A model generated the notes under the pieces. It had not been told where the DNA came from, searched no databases, and was given only the letters and a program-made list of their open reading frames with translations. From Nocardiopsis prasina DSM 43845 (GTDB lineage Bacteria > Actinomycetota > Actinomycetes > Streptosporangiales > Streptosporangiaceae), in contig NZ_ANAE01000087.1 of the NCBI RefSeq assembly GCF_000341265.1, forward strand, positions 53,405 to 114,498: a stretch of 61,094 nt of DNA. The letters run 5' to 3'. Of this stretch, positions 16,995 to 25,181 are shown piece by piece. A program made the translations under genes and the position numbers. Positions within the stretch are counted from its first letter, which is position 1; every line of letters begins with the position of its first letter.

Positions 16995-18404
16995 ATGGCT
17001 CACACGAACGCCTCCGAACCGCTCACGCTCATCACCGAGATCCCCCAGATCGTGGCCCGGCTGCGTGCCACCTTCGACAGCGGGCGTACCAAGCCGCTCT
17101 CCTGGCGTCGCGCCCAGCTGCGCGCGCTGCGCCGTCTGCTCACCGAAGAGCGCGCCACCCTGGAGAAGGCGCTCCGCTCCGACCTGGGCAAGCCCCCCGT
17201 GGAGGCGCACACCACCGAGATCGGGTTCGTGGTCAACGAGATCGACCACACCCTGAGACACCTGGCCTCCTGGCTGCGCCCCCAGCGGGTGTCCGTCCCG
17301 ATGGCCCTGGCCCCCGCCAAGGCCCGCCGCGTCCGCGAGCCCCTGGGCGCGGTGCTGATCATCAGCCCGTGGAACTACCCCGTCAACCTGGCCCTGTCCC
17401 CGCTGGTCGGGGCGATCGCCGCTGGCAACTCGGCCGTGGTCAAGCCCTCCGAGCTCTCCCCGGCCACCTCGGCGGCGCTGGCCGACCTGATCCCGCGCTA
17501 CCTGGACAGCCAGGCCGTCGCCGTGGTCGAGGGCGGTGTCGCCGAGAGCACCGCTCTCCTGGAGCAGCGCTTCGACCACATCTTCTACACCGGCAACTCG
17601 GCGGTGGCCCGGATCGTCATGGCCGCGGCGGTCAGGCACCTGACCCCCCTCACCCTGGAGCTGGGCGGCAAGAGCCCGGCGGTGGTCGAGCCCGGCGTGG
17701 ACCTGGCCACCACGGCCCGCCGTCTGGCCTGGGGCAAGTTCACCAACGCGGGGCAGACCTGCGTGGCCCCGGACTACGTGCTGGCCGTCGGTGACACGGC
17801 GGACAGGCTCCAGAGGGAGCTGGCCGCCGCCATCACCGAGATGTTCGGTTCCGACCCCGCGCAGAGCGCGGACTACGGGCGCATCGTCAACGAACGCCAC
17901 TTCGACCGGCTCAGCGCCCTGCTGGAGAGCGGCAAGGTTGTCGCGGGCGGGCGCACCGACCGTGGGGACCTCTACATCGCCCCCACGGTGCTGGCCGACG
18001 TGGACCCGGACTCGCCCGTGATGGCCGAGGAGATCTTCGGGCCGATCCTGCCGGTCGTGCGGGTGCCCGATCTGGACGCGGCGATCCGGTTCGTCAACGA
18101 ACGCGACAAGCCGCTGGCGCTGTACGGGTTCACCGACTCCGAGACCACCAAGCGCCGTCTGACCACCGAGACCTCCTCGGGCGGTCTGGGCTTCGGTCTG
18201 CCGATCGCGCACCTGGCCGTTCCGGAACTGCCCTTCGGGGGAGTGGGGGAGAGCGGCATGGGCGCCTACCACTCGGCGGCCTCCATCGACACCTTCTCGC
18301 ACACCAAGGCGGTGCTCGACAAGTCGCTGCTGATGGACACCATGCGCGTGGCCTACGCGCCGATCAGCCAGGTCAAGGAGCGCATCCTGCGCCGGTTGCT
18401 CTGA
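16995..18404 (+). CDS. NAD(P)-dependent aldehyde dehydrogenase (ALDH3-like)
   Basis: A 469-residue enzyme oxidising aldehydes to acids. The catalytic Cys is in NAGQTCVAPDYV (C256) and the general base Glu in LELGGKSP (E222). The cofactor-binding sequences SPWNYPV and the glycine motif FYTGNSAVAR are present. The C-terminal extension and overall length resemble the class 3 / coniferyl-aldehyde-like branch. The start is set by the divergent TetR arrangement; upstream in-frame starts would overlap the operator. Likely induced when TetR is released by an aldehyde or related ligand. Confidence 0.93.
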   Translation: MAHTNASEPLTLITEIPQIVARLRATFDSGRTKPLSWRRAQLRALRRLLTEERATLEKALRSDLGKPPVEAHTTEIGFVVNEIDHTLRHLASWLRPQRVSVPMALAPAKARRVREPLGAVLIISPWNYPVNLALSPLVGAIAAGNSAVVKPSELSPATSAALADLIPRYLDSQAVAVVEGGVAESTALLEQRFDHIFYTGNSAVARIVMAAAVRHLTPLTLELGGKSPAVVEPGVDLATTARRLAWGKFTNAGQTCVAPDYVLAVGDTADRLQRELAAAITEMFGSDPAQSADYGRIVNERHFDRLSALLESGKVVAGGRTDRGDLYIAPTVLADVDPDSPVMAEEIFGPILPVVRVPDLDAAIRFVNERDKPLALYGFTDSETTKRRLTTETSSGGLGFGLPIAHLAVPELPFGGVGESGMGAYHSAASIDTFSHTKAVLDKSLLMDTMRVAYAPISQVKERILRRLL

Positions 18405-18409
18405 GCGGA

Positions 18410-19174
18410 CTACCCGGACCGGGCGTCGGTGTGCGCGGTGCCCGGTTCGAGGTCGTCCCCGAACAGCTCGCTGACGGTCACGACGTGGTAGCCCTGTTCG
18501 GTGAGGTCGTCCAAGAGGGCGGGGATCGCCTCCACGGTGGTCCCGTGGATGTCGTGGAACAGGATCACGCTGCCGTCACCGACCCCGTCCAGGGCGATCT
18601 CGCGCATCCGGTCGCCGTCGCGGTGCTGCCAGTCCAGGGTGTCCACGTCCCACAGCACCATGGGGTGGGGGATCGTCTCTCGGGCGGTGTCGTCGAGCGC
18701 GCCGTAGGGCGGGCGCATGCTCCGGGGGCGTTCGCCGGTGACCTCGGCGACGGCGCGGTCGGTGCGGGCGAGGTCGTCCCTGATCTGGTCGTGGGAGAGC
18801 GTGGTGAGGTCGTCGTGCTTCCAGGTGTGGTTGCCGATCCCGTGGCCCTCCTCGGCCATGCGCCGGACCTCCTCGTGGTGGTCGCCGACCTTGGACCCGA
18901 GCAGGTAGAAGGTGGCCCTGGCGTCGTGCTCGGCCAGGGTGTCCAGGAGCGCGTCGGTGTACTCCCCGGGGCCGTCATCGAAGGTCAGCGCCACGCACGC
19001 GACCTCGTCGCAGTCCGGAGCCTCCTCGGAGGGTGCGGCCGTCACCGGGTGCGCTGCTCCGAGCAGGAGGCCGGAGGTGATCAGTGTCGCCCCGGCGGCG
19101 CCAACGGTGACCCTGCGCGTCAAAGAGGTAACTTTCACGCGTCGAAATCTAGACGAATCAGACAACAGGTGCAA
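18410..19174 (-). CDS. Secreted polysaccharide deacetylase (NodB family)
   Basis: A 254-residue exported enzyme. A signal peptide (residues about 16-47, ending VTAAPS) precedes the NodB domain with the catalytic TFDDGP (about 64-69), metal-binding HTWKH, RPPYG and the late LFHDIH motif. These deacetylate N-acetylated sugars in peptidoglycan, chitin or related polymers. It closely resembles the C-terminal domain of the next gene, apparently a tandem duplication. The start may be a downstream GTG (residue 14 or 16) rather than this ATG. Confidence 0.88.
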   Translation of the reverse strand: MHLLSDSSRFRRVKVTSLTRRVTVGAAGATLITSGLLLGAAHPVTAAPSEEAPDCDEVACVALTFDDGPGEYTDALLDTLAEHDARATFYLLGSKVGDHHEEVRRMAEEGHGIGNHTWKHDDLTTLSHDQIRDDLARTDRAVAEVTGERPRSMRPPYGALDDTARETIPHPMVLWDVDTLDWQHRDGDRMREIALDGVGDGSVILFHDIHGTTVEAIPALLDDLTEQGYHVVTVSELFGDDLEPGTAHTDARSG

Positions 19175-19232
19175 TATGCGGCGCGTCTCAGGGTGTGGGG
19201 GTGACCAGGGAGGCGCCGACCCGGAACGCGGA

Positions 19233-19265
19233 GGGCCCCGGTCGCCAGCGCGGCGACCGGGGCCC
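19233..19265 (-). terminator. Hairpin terminator after the large deacetylase gene
   Basis: A 14-bp perfect stem (gggccccggtcgcc and its complement) with a 5-base loop, 16 bases beyond the stop of the 19282-20898 gene. Confidence 0.75.
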
Positions 19266-19281
19266 GTGCGGGACCGGTGGG

Positions 19282-20898
19282 TCAGTCGACCCGGGCGTCC
19301 GTGTGGGGCTGGCCCGGCTTCAGGCCGTCCTCACCGAAGATCTCGCTCACGGTCACGAAGTGGAACCCCTCGGCGTGCATGCCCTCCAGCACGTCAGGGA
19401 TGGCGTCGACAGTGGACTTGTGGATGTCGTGGAACAGGACCACACTGCCCGGCTTGGACTCGTCGAGCGCGTGCTTGGACACCGCGCCGGTGTCCCGGTT
19501 CTGCCAGTCCATCGTGTCCACGTCCCACAGGATGATGGGATGCTCGGTGGCATCGCTCACGGTGCTGTTCATCGCACCGTAGGGCGGGCGCAGGGTGGGC
19601 GGTGCCACCCCGGTCACCTCCTGGATCGCCTCGTCCGTGCGCTTCAGGTCCTCGGCCACCCCCTCGGCGGAGAGCGTGGTGAGGTCGTCGTGCTTCCAGG
19701 TGTGGTTGCCCATCTCGTGGCCCTCGGCGTGCGTGCGCTCCACGATCTCGGGGAACTCGCCCACGAGGGAACCCATCACGTAGAAGGTGGCCCTGGCGTC
19801 GTACTCGCCCAGGTGGTCCAGCAGTTCCTCGGTGTGCTCGCCCGGGCCGTCGTCGAAGGTCAGCGCCACGCACTTGAGGCGCTCACAGTCCAGACTGCTG
19901 CCCTCGGCAGTCAGGGTGCCGTCCAACGGGAAGTCCTCCGGGTCGGAGTTGGCTCCCACGGCGGCGCTGCGGGCGTGGTAGCCGAGTTCGGAGAGGACCT
20001 CCTCAGTCTCCTCCGGCTCCACCGGCAGGAGGACCTCGCTCACCCGGCCCGCGCTCGGGACGTCGGACGGGTCGAGCCGCACGGCCAGACCGCCCGCCGT
20101 GCTGAAGGCCAGGTCGGCCAGCGGCGAGGCCGCCCAGCGTTCGGCGGCCTCCCAGGCCTGTTCCGGGTCGGTCAGATCGGCGTCACCGGCTGTGGGAGCC
20201 GCACCGTCCGTCCCGGCCTCCTCCCCGTTCTCCTCGGGTTGCGCCTCCGGTGACGCGGCCGGTTCGGAGGCCACGGCCGAGACGGAGTCCGGGTCGGCCT
20301 CCGCTCGCGTGGCGATCTCGCCCAGGAGCCCGGGCATCTGGTCGACGGAGAGCTGGTAACCGTCCTTGAGTACCTGGGCGACGGCCAGGTGCGCCGCCTC
20401 CAGGGAACCCTCGTCCCTGAAGAGCGAGGTCCAGGGCAGGACCTCGCCTGTGCCGGCGTCGTACCAAAGAGTCGATGTCTCGGTGCCGGCCCCGCGCACA
20501 CCCGAGGTGAGGGCGGTTGTCCTGGCCCCGATCACGTCCTCGGAGGCGGCCAGCAGCTCCACGTCCTGGACCAGTTCGGGGCTGCCGTGGTCGGGCAGCT
20601 CCTCCAGGAACGCGGTCTGGCGTTCGGCCATCCCGGTGCGGATCTCCGCCGTCAGCGGATGGGACTCGCCCAGGATGGGATAGCGGTAGCTCACCGTGCT
20701 GTGGTCGTCCTGCACCGCCACCGTGCGCGTGACCAGCTTCTCCAGAGTGTCCGGAGAGAACTGGATCGCCTCGGCGTAGGGCAGGCTCTGTTCCGCGGAG
20801 TGGCAGCCCGGGACCAGTAGCAGACCCAGAGCGGCACTGACAGTGAGATTTCTTCGCAGTGAGGTGTCAGCCACGTGGGGACCATATCGAAGCCGCAC
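19282..20898 (-). CDS. Lipoprotein-type polysaccharide deacetylase with N-terminal RsiV-like domain
   Basis: A 538-residue cell-surface enzyme. The signal ends in a lipobox (LLLVPGC, C at about 32), so it is probably lipid-anchored. Residues about 45-225 resemble the DUF3298/RsiV-type domain, then a Pro/Glu-rich stretch, then a small domain. The NodB domain is at about 345-535 with TFDDGP, NHTWKH, RPPYG, WDVDTMDW and LFHDIH. The start could be the GTG eight codons in. The RsiV-like part in other bacteria senses or binds lysozyme or cell-wall ligands; whether that holds here is inference. Confidence 0.87.
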   Translation of the reverse strand: MRLRYGPHVADTSLRRNLTVSAALGLLLVPGCHSAEQSLPYAEAIQFSPDTLEKLVTRTVAVQDDHSTVSYRYPILGESHPLTAEIRTGMAERQTAFLEELPDHGSPELVQDVELLAASEDVIGARTTALTSGVRGAGTETSTLWYDAGTGEVLPWTSLFRDEGSLEAAHLAVAQVLKDGYQLSVDQMPGLLGEIATRAEADPDSVSAVASEPAASPEAQPEENGEEAGTDGAAPTAGDADLTDPEQAWEAAERWAASPLADLAFSTAGGLAVRLDPSDVPSAGRVSEVLLPVEPEETEEVLSELGYHARSAAVGANSDPEDFPLDGTLTAEGSSLDCERLKCVALTFDDGPGEHTEELLDHLGEYDARATFYVMGSLVGEFPEIVERTHAEGHEMGNHTWKHDDLTTLSAEGVAEDLKRTDEAIQEVTGVAPPTLRPPYGAMNSTVSDATEHPIILWDVDTMDWQNRDTGAVSKHALDESKPGSVVLFHDIHKSTVDAIPDVLEGMHAEGFHFVTVSEIFGEDGLKPGQPHTDARVD

Positions 20899-21051
20899 GC
20901 CCGCCAGACGACCCCGGAGTGATGGAACGTGCTCGCAGAGTGACGAATTGCCCCTCTGTGGCCGGAAGGCGAATTTTGCGGACCCGGCCCGCGCTCGGGC
21001 GTGTCACCACCGCCCTCCCGGCCACCCCGGCACCACCGGGCCCGCCGAACC

Positions 21052-22167
21052 TCAGCCCCCCTGAGGGGCCTCCGGGTCGGTCTCGGGGGGCGGGGCCGTC
21101 AGTGCCTCGGAGGCCACGACCGCCACGAGGGCGCGGGTGCGCGCCACGGTGTCGGTGTGCTCGGCCGGACGCCGGGTGTTGGGCAGGTGGACGTGCCCGG
21201 CGGCCACGTTCGAACCGGCCCGGTCCCGCAGCAGTGTGTTGCGGTAGGCGATCTCATTGGACAAATAGTCGCCGCCACCCCCCTTTCTGGAAGAGGAATC
21301 GGCGCTGGGCCCGTTCGGGCGTGTCACGGGAGTGTCACCGCCCTCGGGCACCTCGGTGACCTCGGTGTTGACGACCATCGCGGCCGGGCCGGTCGTCTCG
21401 GCGACGATCCGATCCAGCGGGAGGGACGTGCGGGTCCACTCCGGGGCGTCCGGCCCGGGCACCGGGGCGCGTCCGGTCCGCGACACCCCGAGGTTGTCCG
21501 TGCCGCCGCCGCGCCACGCCCCGTTCCAGACCTCGAGGTCGAACCGGCCGCGGCCACGGCTGAGCGTGATCACCGCGTCGGCCACCCCGTACTGGTCGGC
21601 CAGCGCCTCCTCGACGAGCCCCGCGTCGAAGTCGCCCCAGCGCACCGGGAACACGGCCGCGCGCACCACCGCGGTGCGCTCACCCACCGGGAAGGTCCAC
21701 CCGTGCAGGTCCAGGGCGGCGGCGCCGGAGGGATTGGAGCAGCCCGGGTCCGTGTCCAGGTGGAAGGGGTCGAACCCGGTGACCACCACGCGCACCCACC
21801 TGTCGCCCGGGGGGAAGTCGAGGTCGGTGATGCCCCGGGAGGCGGTCTCACACAGGTGGAGCAGTCCGGCGCGCTCCGGTTCGGTCAGGGGGAAGGACGG
21901 CTCCCAGGCACGCAGCCGGGAACGCAGGACCAGTCGCGCCCAGTACAGGGGGCGGTCGTCGACCGGGCCGGGGCCGGTGCGGGTGGACTCGGTCCAGAGC
22001 CGCGAGGCGTGAGAGGCGACCACCTCCCGGGCCTGTCCGAGGTCGGTGCTCGCGCGCAGGTCCGCGGCGAACAGGGGGTCGGCGGCGCCGAAACCGGAGC
22101 GGGCCAGGATCTGGCGCGGCTCGGGACGGTCGGCGCGGGCCTCTTCGAGGGTGGTGTCGGGGTGCAC
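21052..22167 (-). CDS. Pyroglutamyl-peptidase I-like protein with Cys-to-Ser substitution
   Basis: About 371 residues with the peptidase C15 fold in the middle and C-terminal part. VVVTGFDPFHLD and NPSGAAALDLHG match the N-terminal C15 motifs, ITLSRGRGRFDLEVWNGA holds the acidic residue, and AGHVHLP holds the catalytic His. The nucleophile region reads GGDYLSNEIAYRN where active enzymes have a Cys before Asn, so the nucleophile is Ser. An N-terminal helical extension of about 130 residues is unlike the usual 215-residue enzyme. The start is uncertain: no clear ribosome site is found and a GTG was chosen. Confidence 0.72.
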   Translation of the reverse strand: MHPDTTLEEARADRPEPRQILARSGFGAADPLFAADLRASTDLGQAREVVASHASRLWTESTRTGPGPVDDRPLYWARLVLRSRLRAWEPSFPLTEPERAGLLHLCETASRGITDLDFPPGDRWVRVVVTGFDPFHLDTDPGCSNPSGAAALDLHGWTFPVGERTAVVRAAVFPVRWGDFDAGLVEEALADQYGVADAVITLSRGRGRFDLEVWNGAWRGGGTDNLGVSRTGRAPVPGPDAPEWTRTSLPLDRIVAETTGPAAMVVNTEVTEVPEGGDTPVTRPNGPSADSSSRKGGGGDYLSNEIAYRNTLLRDRAGSNVAAGHVHLPNTRRPAEHTDTVARTRALVAVVASEALTAPPPETDPEAPQGG

Positions 22168-22401
22168 GGGCCAGCTGTCTGGGTCGGGGACGGGGGAGCG
22201 GCTCCGCGATTCTAACGGTCCCCCACGACACTCCGCGCGGGCCGGCGCCCGCCCAGGTGCGGGCCTCGGGGAGCCCGTTCGGGACCCGGTCCAGGTGCGG
22301 GCGCCACGCCCCGCGATCCGGGCGCCGGGGGTGGACCGCCGGGCCCGGAGTTGGCAAGGTGTGTGATGACCGCCTCCCCTCTCAACGGAGAGAGAACACA
22401 C

Positions 22402-23949
22402 ATGCACACTGGTGCCCTCCCCGACACCGAGGTCCTCGCCGAACGCGCGCGGACCGCCCTGGAACGGTGCGGCGCGACCCGTCTGCCCGAACCCCTCGGG
22501 GCACCCGGTCAGGCCCGCTCGCCGATCACCGGTGGGACGCTCTTCCCGGTCGAGTTCGACACCCCCGCCTCCGCCGAGCGGGCGGTGGCCGAAGTCCACG
22601 GTTCCTTCACCTCCGTGTGGCGGGACACCCCCGCCCCGGTGCGCGGGCAGCTCGTCCACCGGCTCGGTGAGCTGCTGCGCGAGCACAAGGCCGACCTCGC
22701 CGAGCTCGTCACCATCGAGGCGGGCAAGATCCGTTCGGAGGCCCTGGGCGAGGTCCAGGAGATGATCGACGTCTGCGACTTCGCCGTGGGCCTGTCGCGC
22801 CAGCTCTACGGCCGCACCATGCCCTCCGAGCGCCCCGGTCACCGTTTGATGGAGACCTGGCATCCGTTGGGCGTGGTCGGCGTCATCACCGCCTTCAACT
22901 TCCCGGTCGCCGTGTGGTCCTGGAACACCTGTGTGGCGTTGGTGTGCGGTGACACCGTGGTGTGGAAGCCCTCCGAGCTCACCCCGTTGACGGCGTTGGG
23001 CTGTCACGGCCTGCTCATGCGCGCGGCCGCCGACGTCGGTGCCCCCGCAGACGTCCACCGGGTGGTCCTGGGCGGCGCTGAGGTCGGCGACGTGCTGGTG
23101 AACGACGAGCGGGTGGCGCTGGTCTCGGCGACCGGCTCCACCGCCATGGGTCGGACCGTGGCCCCGAAGGTGGCCGCCCGGATGGGCCGGTACCTCCTGG
23201 AGCTGGGTGGCAACAACGCCGCCGTCGTGGCGCCCTCGGCCGACCTGGACCTGGTGGTGCGCGGCAGCGTGTTCGCCGCGGCGGGGACCGCCGGACAGCG
23301 CTGCACCACGCTGCGCCGCCTGATCGTGCACGAGGACGTGGTCGACCAGGTGGTCGAGCGCGTGGTGGACGGCTACCAGCAGCTGCGCGAGCGGATCGGC
23401 GATCCCTACGACGAGGCGACCCTGGTGGGTCCGCTGGTGGGGGAGCGCGGGTACACGGGCATGCGTGAGGCGCTGGAGCAGGCCGGGGCCGACGGCGGCG
23501 ACGTGCTGGTGGGCGGTGAGCGGAGGCTGGAGAAGGACGCCGACGGGGCCTTCTACGTCGAGCCCGCCGTGGTGCGCATGCCGGCGCAGACGGAGGTCGT
23601 GCGCACGGAGACCTTCGCGCCCATCCTCTACGTGCTCACCTACCGCACTCTGGAGGAGGCGGTGGAGCTGCACAACGGTGTTCCGCAGGGGTTGTCCTCG
23701 GCGATCTTCACCCAGGACCAGGCGGAGGCCGAGCGCTTCCTGTCGGCGGCGGGGTCCGACTGCGGCATCGTCAACGTCAACATCGGCACCTCGGGCGCCG
23801 AGATCGGCGGTGCCTTCGGCGGGGAGAAGGACACCGGCGGCGGCCGGGAGTCGGGTTCGGACTCCTGGAAGGCGTACATGCGCCGGGCCACCAACACGGT
23901 GAACTACGGCGGCGAGCTGCCGCTGGCCCAGGGGGTGCGCTTCCTGTAG
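22402..23949 (+). CDS. amaB: ALDH7-type aldehyde dehydrogenase (L-aminoadipate-semialdehyde / piperideine-6-carboxylate dehydrogenase)
   Basis: A 515-residue dehydrogenase of the ALDH7/AmaB branch, which oxidises alpha-aminoadipate semialdehyde during lysine breakdown. Typical blocks are GVVGVITAFNFPVAVWSWN, LELGGNNAAVV (general base Glu) and AAGTAGQRCTTLRRL (catalytic Cys). The C-terminal GAEIGGAFGGEKDTGGGRESGSDSWKAY signature is characteristic of this branch. Start set by ggagaga nine bases upstream. No lysine aminotransferase partner lies next to it. The symbol is by family analogy. Confidence 0.87.
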   Translation: MHTGALPDTEVLAERARTALERCGATRLPEPLGAPGQARSPITGGTLFPVEFDTPASAERAVAEVHGSFTSVWRDTPAPVRGQLVHRLGELLREHKADLAELVTIEAGKIRSEALGEVQEMIDVCDFAVGLSRQLYGRTMPSERPGHRLMETWHPLGVVGVITAFNFPVAVWSWNTCVALVCGDTVVWKPSELTPLTALGCHGLLMRAAADVGAPADVHRVVLGGAEVGDVLVNDERVALVSATGSTAMGRTVAPKVAARMGRYLLELGGNNAAVVAPSADLDLVVRGSVFAAAGTAGQRCTTLRRLIVHEDVVDQVVERVVDGYQQLRERIGDPYDEATLVGPLVGERGYTGMREALEQAGADGGDVLVGGERRLEKDADGAFYVEPAVVRMPAQTEVVRTETFAPILYVLTYRTLEEAVELHNGVPQGLSSAIFTQDQAEAERFLSAAGSDCGIVNVNIGTSGAEIGGAFGGEKDTGGGRESGSDSWKAYMRRATNTVNYGGELPLAQGVRFL

Positions 23950-23964
23950 GCGCTGGGCGAGTGG

Positions 23965-23995
23965 CGGGGCCCGGGTCCGTGGGACCCGGGCCCCG
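23965..23995 (+). terminator. Hairpin terminator after amaB
   Basis: A 14-bp perfect stem (cggggcccgggtcc and complement) with loop gtg, 15 bases after the stop. Confidence 0.78.
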
Positions 23996-24035
23996 TGTGT
24001 TCCCGGGGTATGCGGGGTGCGTCCGCCCCACAATA

Positions 24036-24062
24036 GTTGTGGGCAACACTGTTGTGCACAAC
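24036..24062. promoter_or_regulatory. Paired GTTGTG-type operators upstream of ohrR
   Basis: GTTGTGCACAAC (24051-24062) is a perfect 12-bp palindrome. A related dyad, GTTGTGGGCAACAC, lies directly before it (24036-24049). They are 44 bases from the ohrR ATG, a fitting place for peroxide-sensitive autoregulation by OhrR. Confidence 0.65.
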
Positions 24063-24106
24063 CATTTCCTGTTACGGTGGGCGGGACGACGAGGGGAGGA
24101 GTGACC

Positions 24107-24592
24107 ATGGCGGGAACCGACGAGGGCGACCCCCTCGCCCTGGACCGGCAGCTGTGCTTCTCCCTCTACACGGCCTCCCGGGCCCTGACCGGGCTCTACC
24201 GGGAGATCCTGGCCGATATGGGACTCACCTACCCGCAGTACCTGGTGATGCTCGTGCTGTGGGAACGCGGGACCCTGCCGGTCAAGGAGCTCGGAATCGC
24301 CCTCAGCCTGGACTCGGGCACGCTCTCACCCCTGCTGCGCAGGATGGAGGGAGCCGGTCTGCTCACCCGCAGGCGCGGGCCCGAGGACGAACGGATCGTG
24401 CACGTCAGCGTCACCGACGAGGGCAGCCGCCTGCGCGAACTGGCCCAGGGAGTCCCCGACCAGGTCCTGCGCGCCACCGGCCTCCCGGTCGCCAGGATCG
24501 AGGAGCTCCGGGGCCTGCTCGACCACGTCACGCGTTCGGTGACCGGAGCCGCGGGCCGGACCTCCGTGCCCGACCCGGACCCGGACACCTGA
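24107..24592 (+). CDS. ohrR: Organic-hydroperoxide-sensing MarR regulator OhrR
   Basis: A 161-residue MarR-family winged-helix repressor. The redox-sensing Cys lies in QLCFSLYTASRA (C17), the hallmark of OhrR. The winged helix covers about residues 55-105 (LPVKELGIALSLDSGTLSPLLRRME, then the wing RRRGPEDERI). The strong ggggagga site 6 bases before this ATG decides the start over an upstream GTG. It is followed by ohr, its known target, 71 bases downstream. Confidence 0.92.
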   Translation: MAGTDEGDPLALDRQLCFSLYTASRALTGLYREILADMGLTYPQYLVMLVLWERGTLPVKELGIALSLDSGTLSPLLRRMEGAGLLTRRRGPEDERIVHVSVTDEGSRLRELAQGVPDQVLRATGLPVARIEELRGLLDHVTRSVTGAAGRTSVPDPDPDT

Positions 24593-24663
24593 GAACGCAC
24601 CCGAACCACTCCACGACGACACACGCGGGCCCGGCCTCGCCGGGCCACAGAGAGGGATCGAAC

Positions 24664-25092
24664 ATGGCCTACAACGTTCTCTACACCGCCAACGCCAGTG
24701 TCACCGGCGAGGGCCGCAAGGGCACCGGCAAGACCGACGACGGCCGTCTGGGCGTCGACCTGTCCGTGCCCGCGGGCCTTGGCGGCGACGACGGCCCCGG
24801 CACCAACCCCGAGCAGCTCTTCGCCATCGGCTACGCCGCCTGCTTCCACGGCGCCCTGAAGAACGTCTCCCGCCAGGCCAAGGCCAAGGTCGACGGCTCC
24901 ACCGTCGACTCCAAGGTGAGCCTCGGCAAGTCCGAGGAGGGCCTGGACATCGCCGTCGAGCTCGTCGTCACCATCCCCGGCCTGGAGCAGGACGAGGCGG
25001 AGAAGCTGGTCGAGGCCGCACACCAGATGTGCCCCTACTCCCGGGCCACCCGCGGCAACATCGAGGTCACCCTGACCACGAAGACCGCCTGA
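24664..25092 (+). CDS. ohr: Organic hydroperoxide resistance peroxidase Ohr
   Basis: A 142-residue thiol peroxidase of the Ohr/OsmC family that reduces organic hydroperoxides. The two active cysteines are C60 (GYAACFHGAL) and C123 (AHQMCPYSRATRGN), with the conserved Arg and Glu nearby. It lies directly downstream of ohrR. A small hairpin (ggcccggc/gccgggcc, about 24628-24646) in the gap may partially separate the two messages. Confidence 0.95.
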   Translation: MAYNVLYTANASVTGEGRKGTGKTDDGRLGVDLSVPAGLGGDDGPGTNPEQLFAIGYAACFHGALKNVSRQAKAKVDGSTVDSKVSLGKSEEGLDIAVELVVTIPGLEQDEAEKLVEAAHQMCPYSRATRGNIEVTLTTKTA

Positions 25093-25124
25093 GGTCACAG
25101 CCAGACCCCACGGGGTCACACGAA

Positions 25125-25158
25125 GCGGGGGCCGGTCACTCACGTGACCGGCCCCCGC
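25125..25158. terminator. Bidirectional hairpin between ohr and the CNNM genes
   Basis: A 15-bp perfect stem (gcgggggccggtcac and complement) with a 4-base loop. It separates two converging transcription units and can serve both. Confidence 0.78.
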
Positions 25159-25181
25159 CGTGTTCGTTACCGCTCCGGGCG

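Noticed and set aside
22168..24108. A minus-strand open frame continuing upstream of the pyroglutamyl-peptidase-like gene for over 600 codons
   Set aside because: It runs antisense through the ALDH7 gene; the encoded sequence is low-complexity Gly/Arg/His with no family resemblance, a usual artefact of high GC content.
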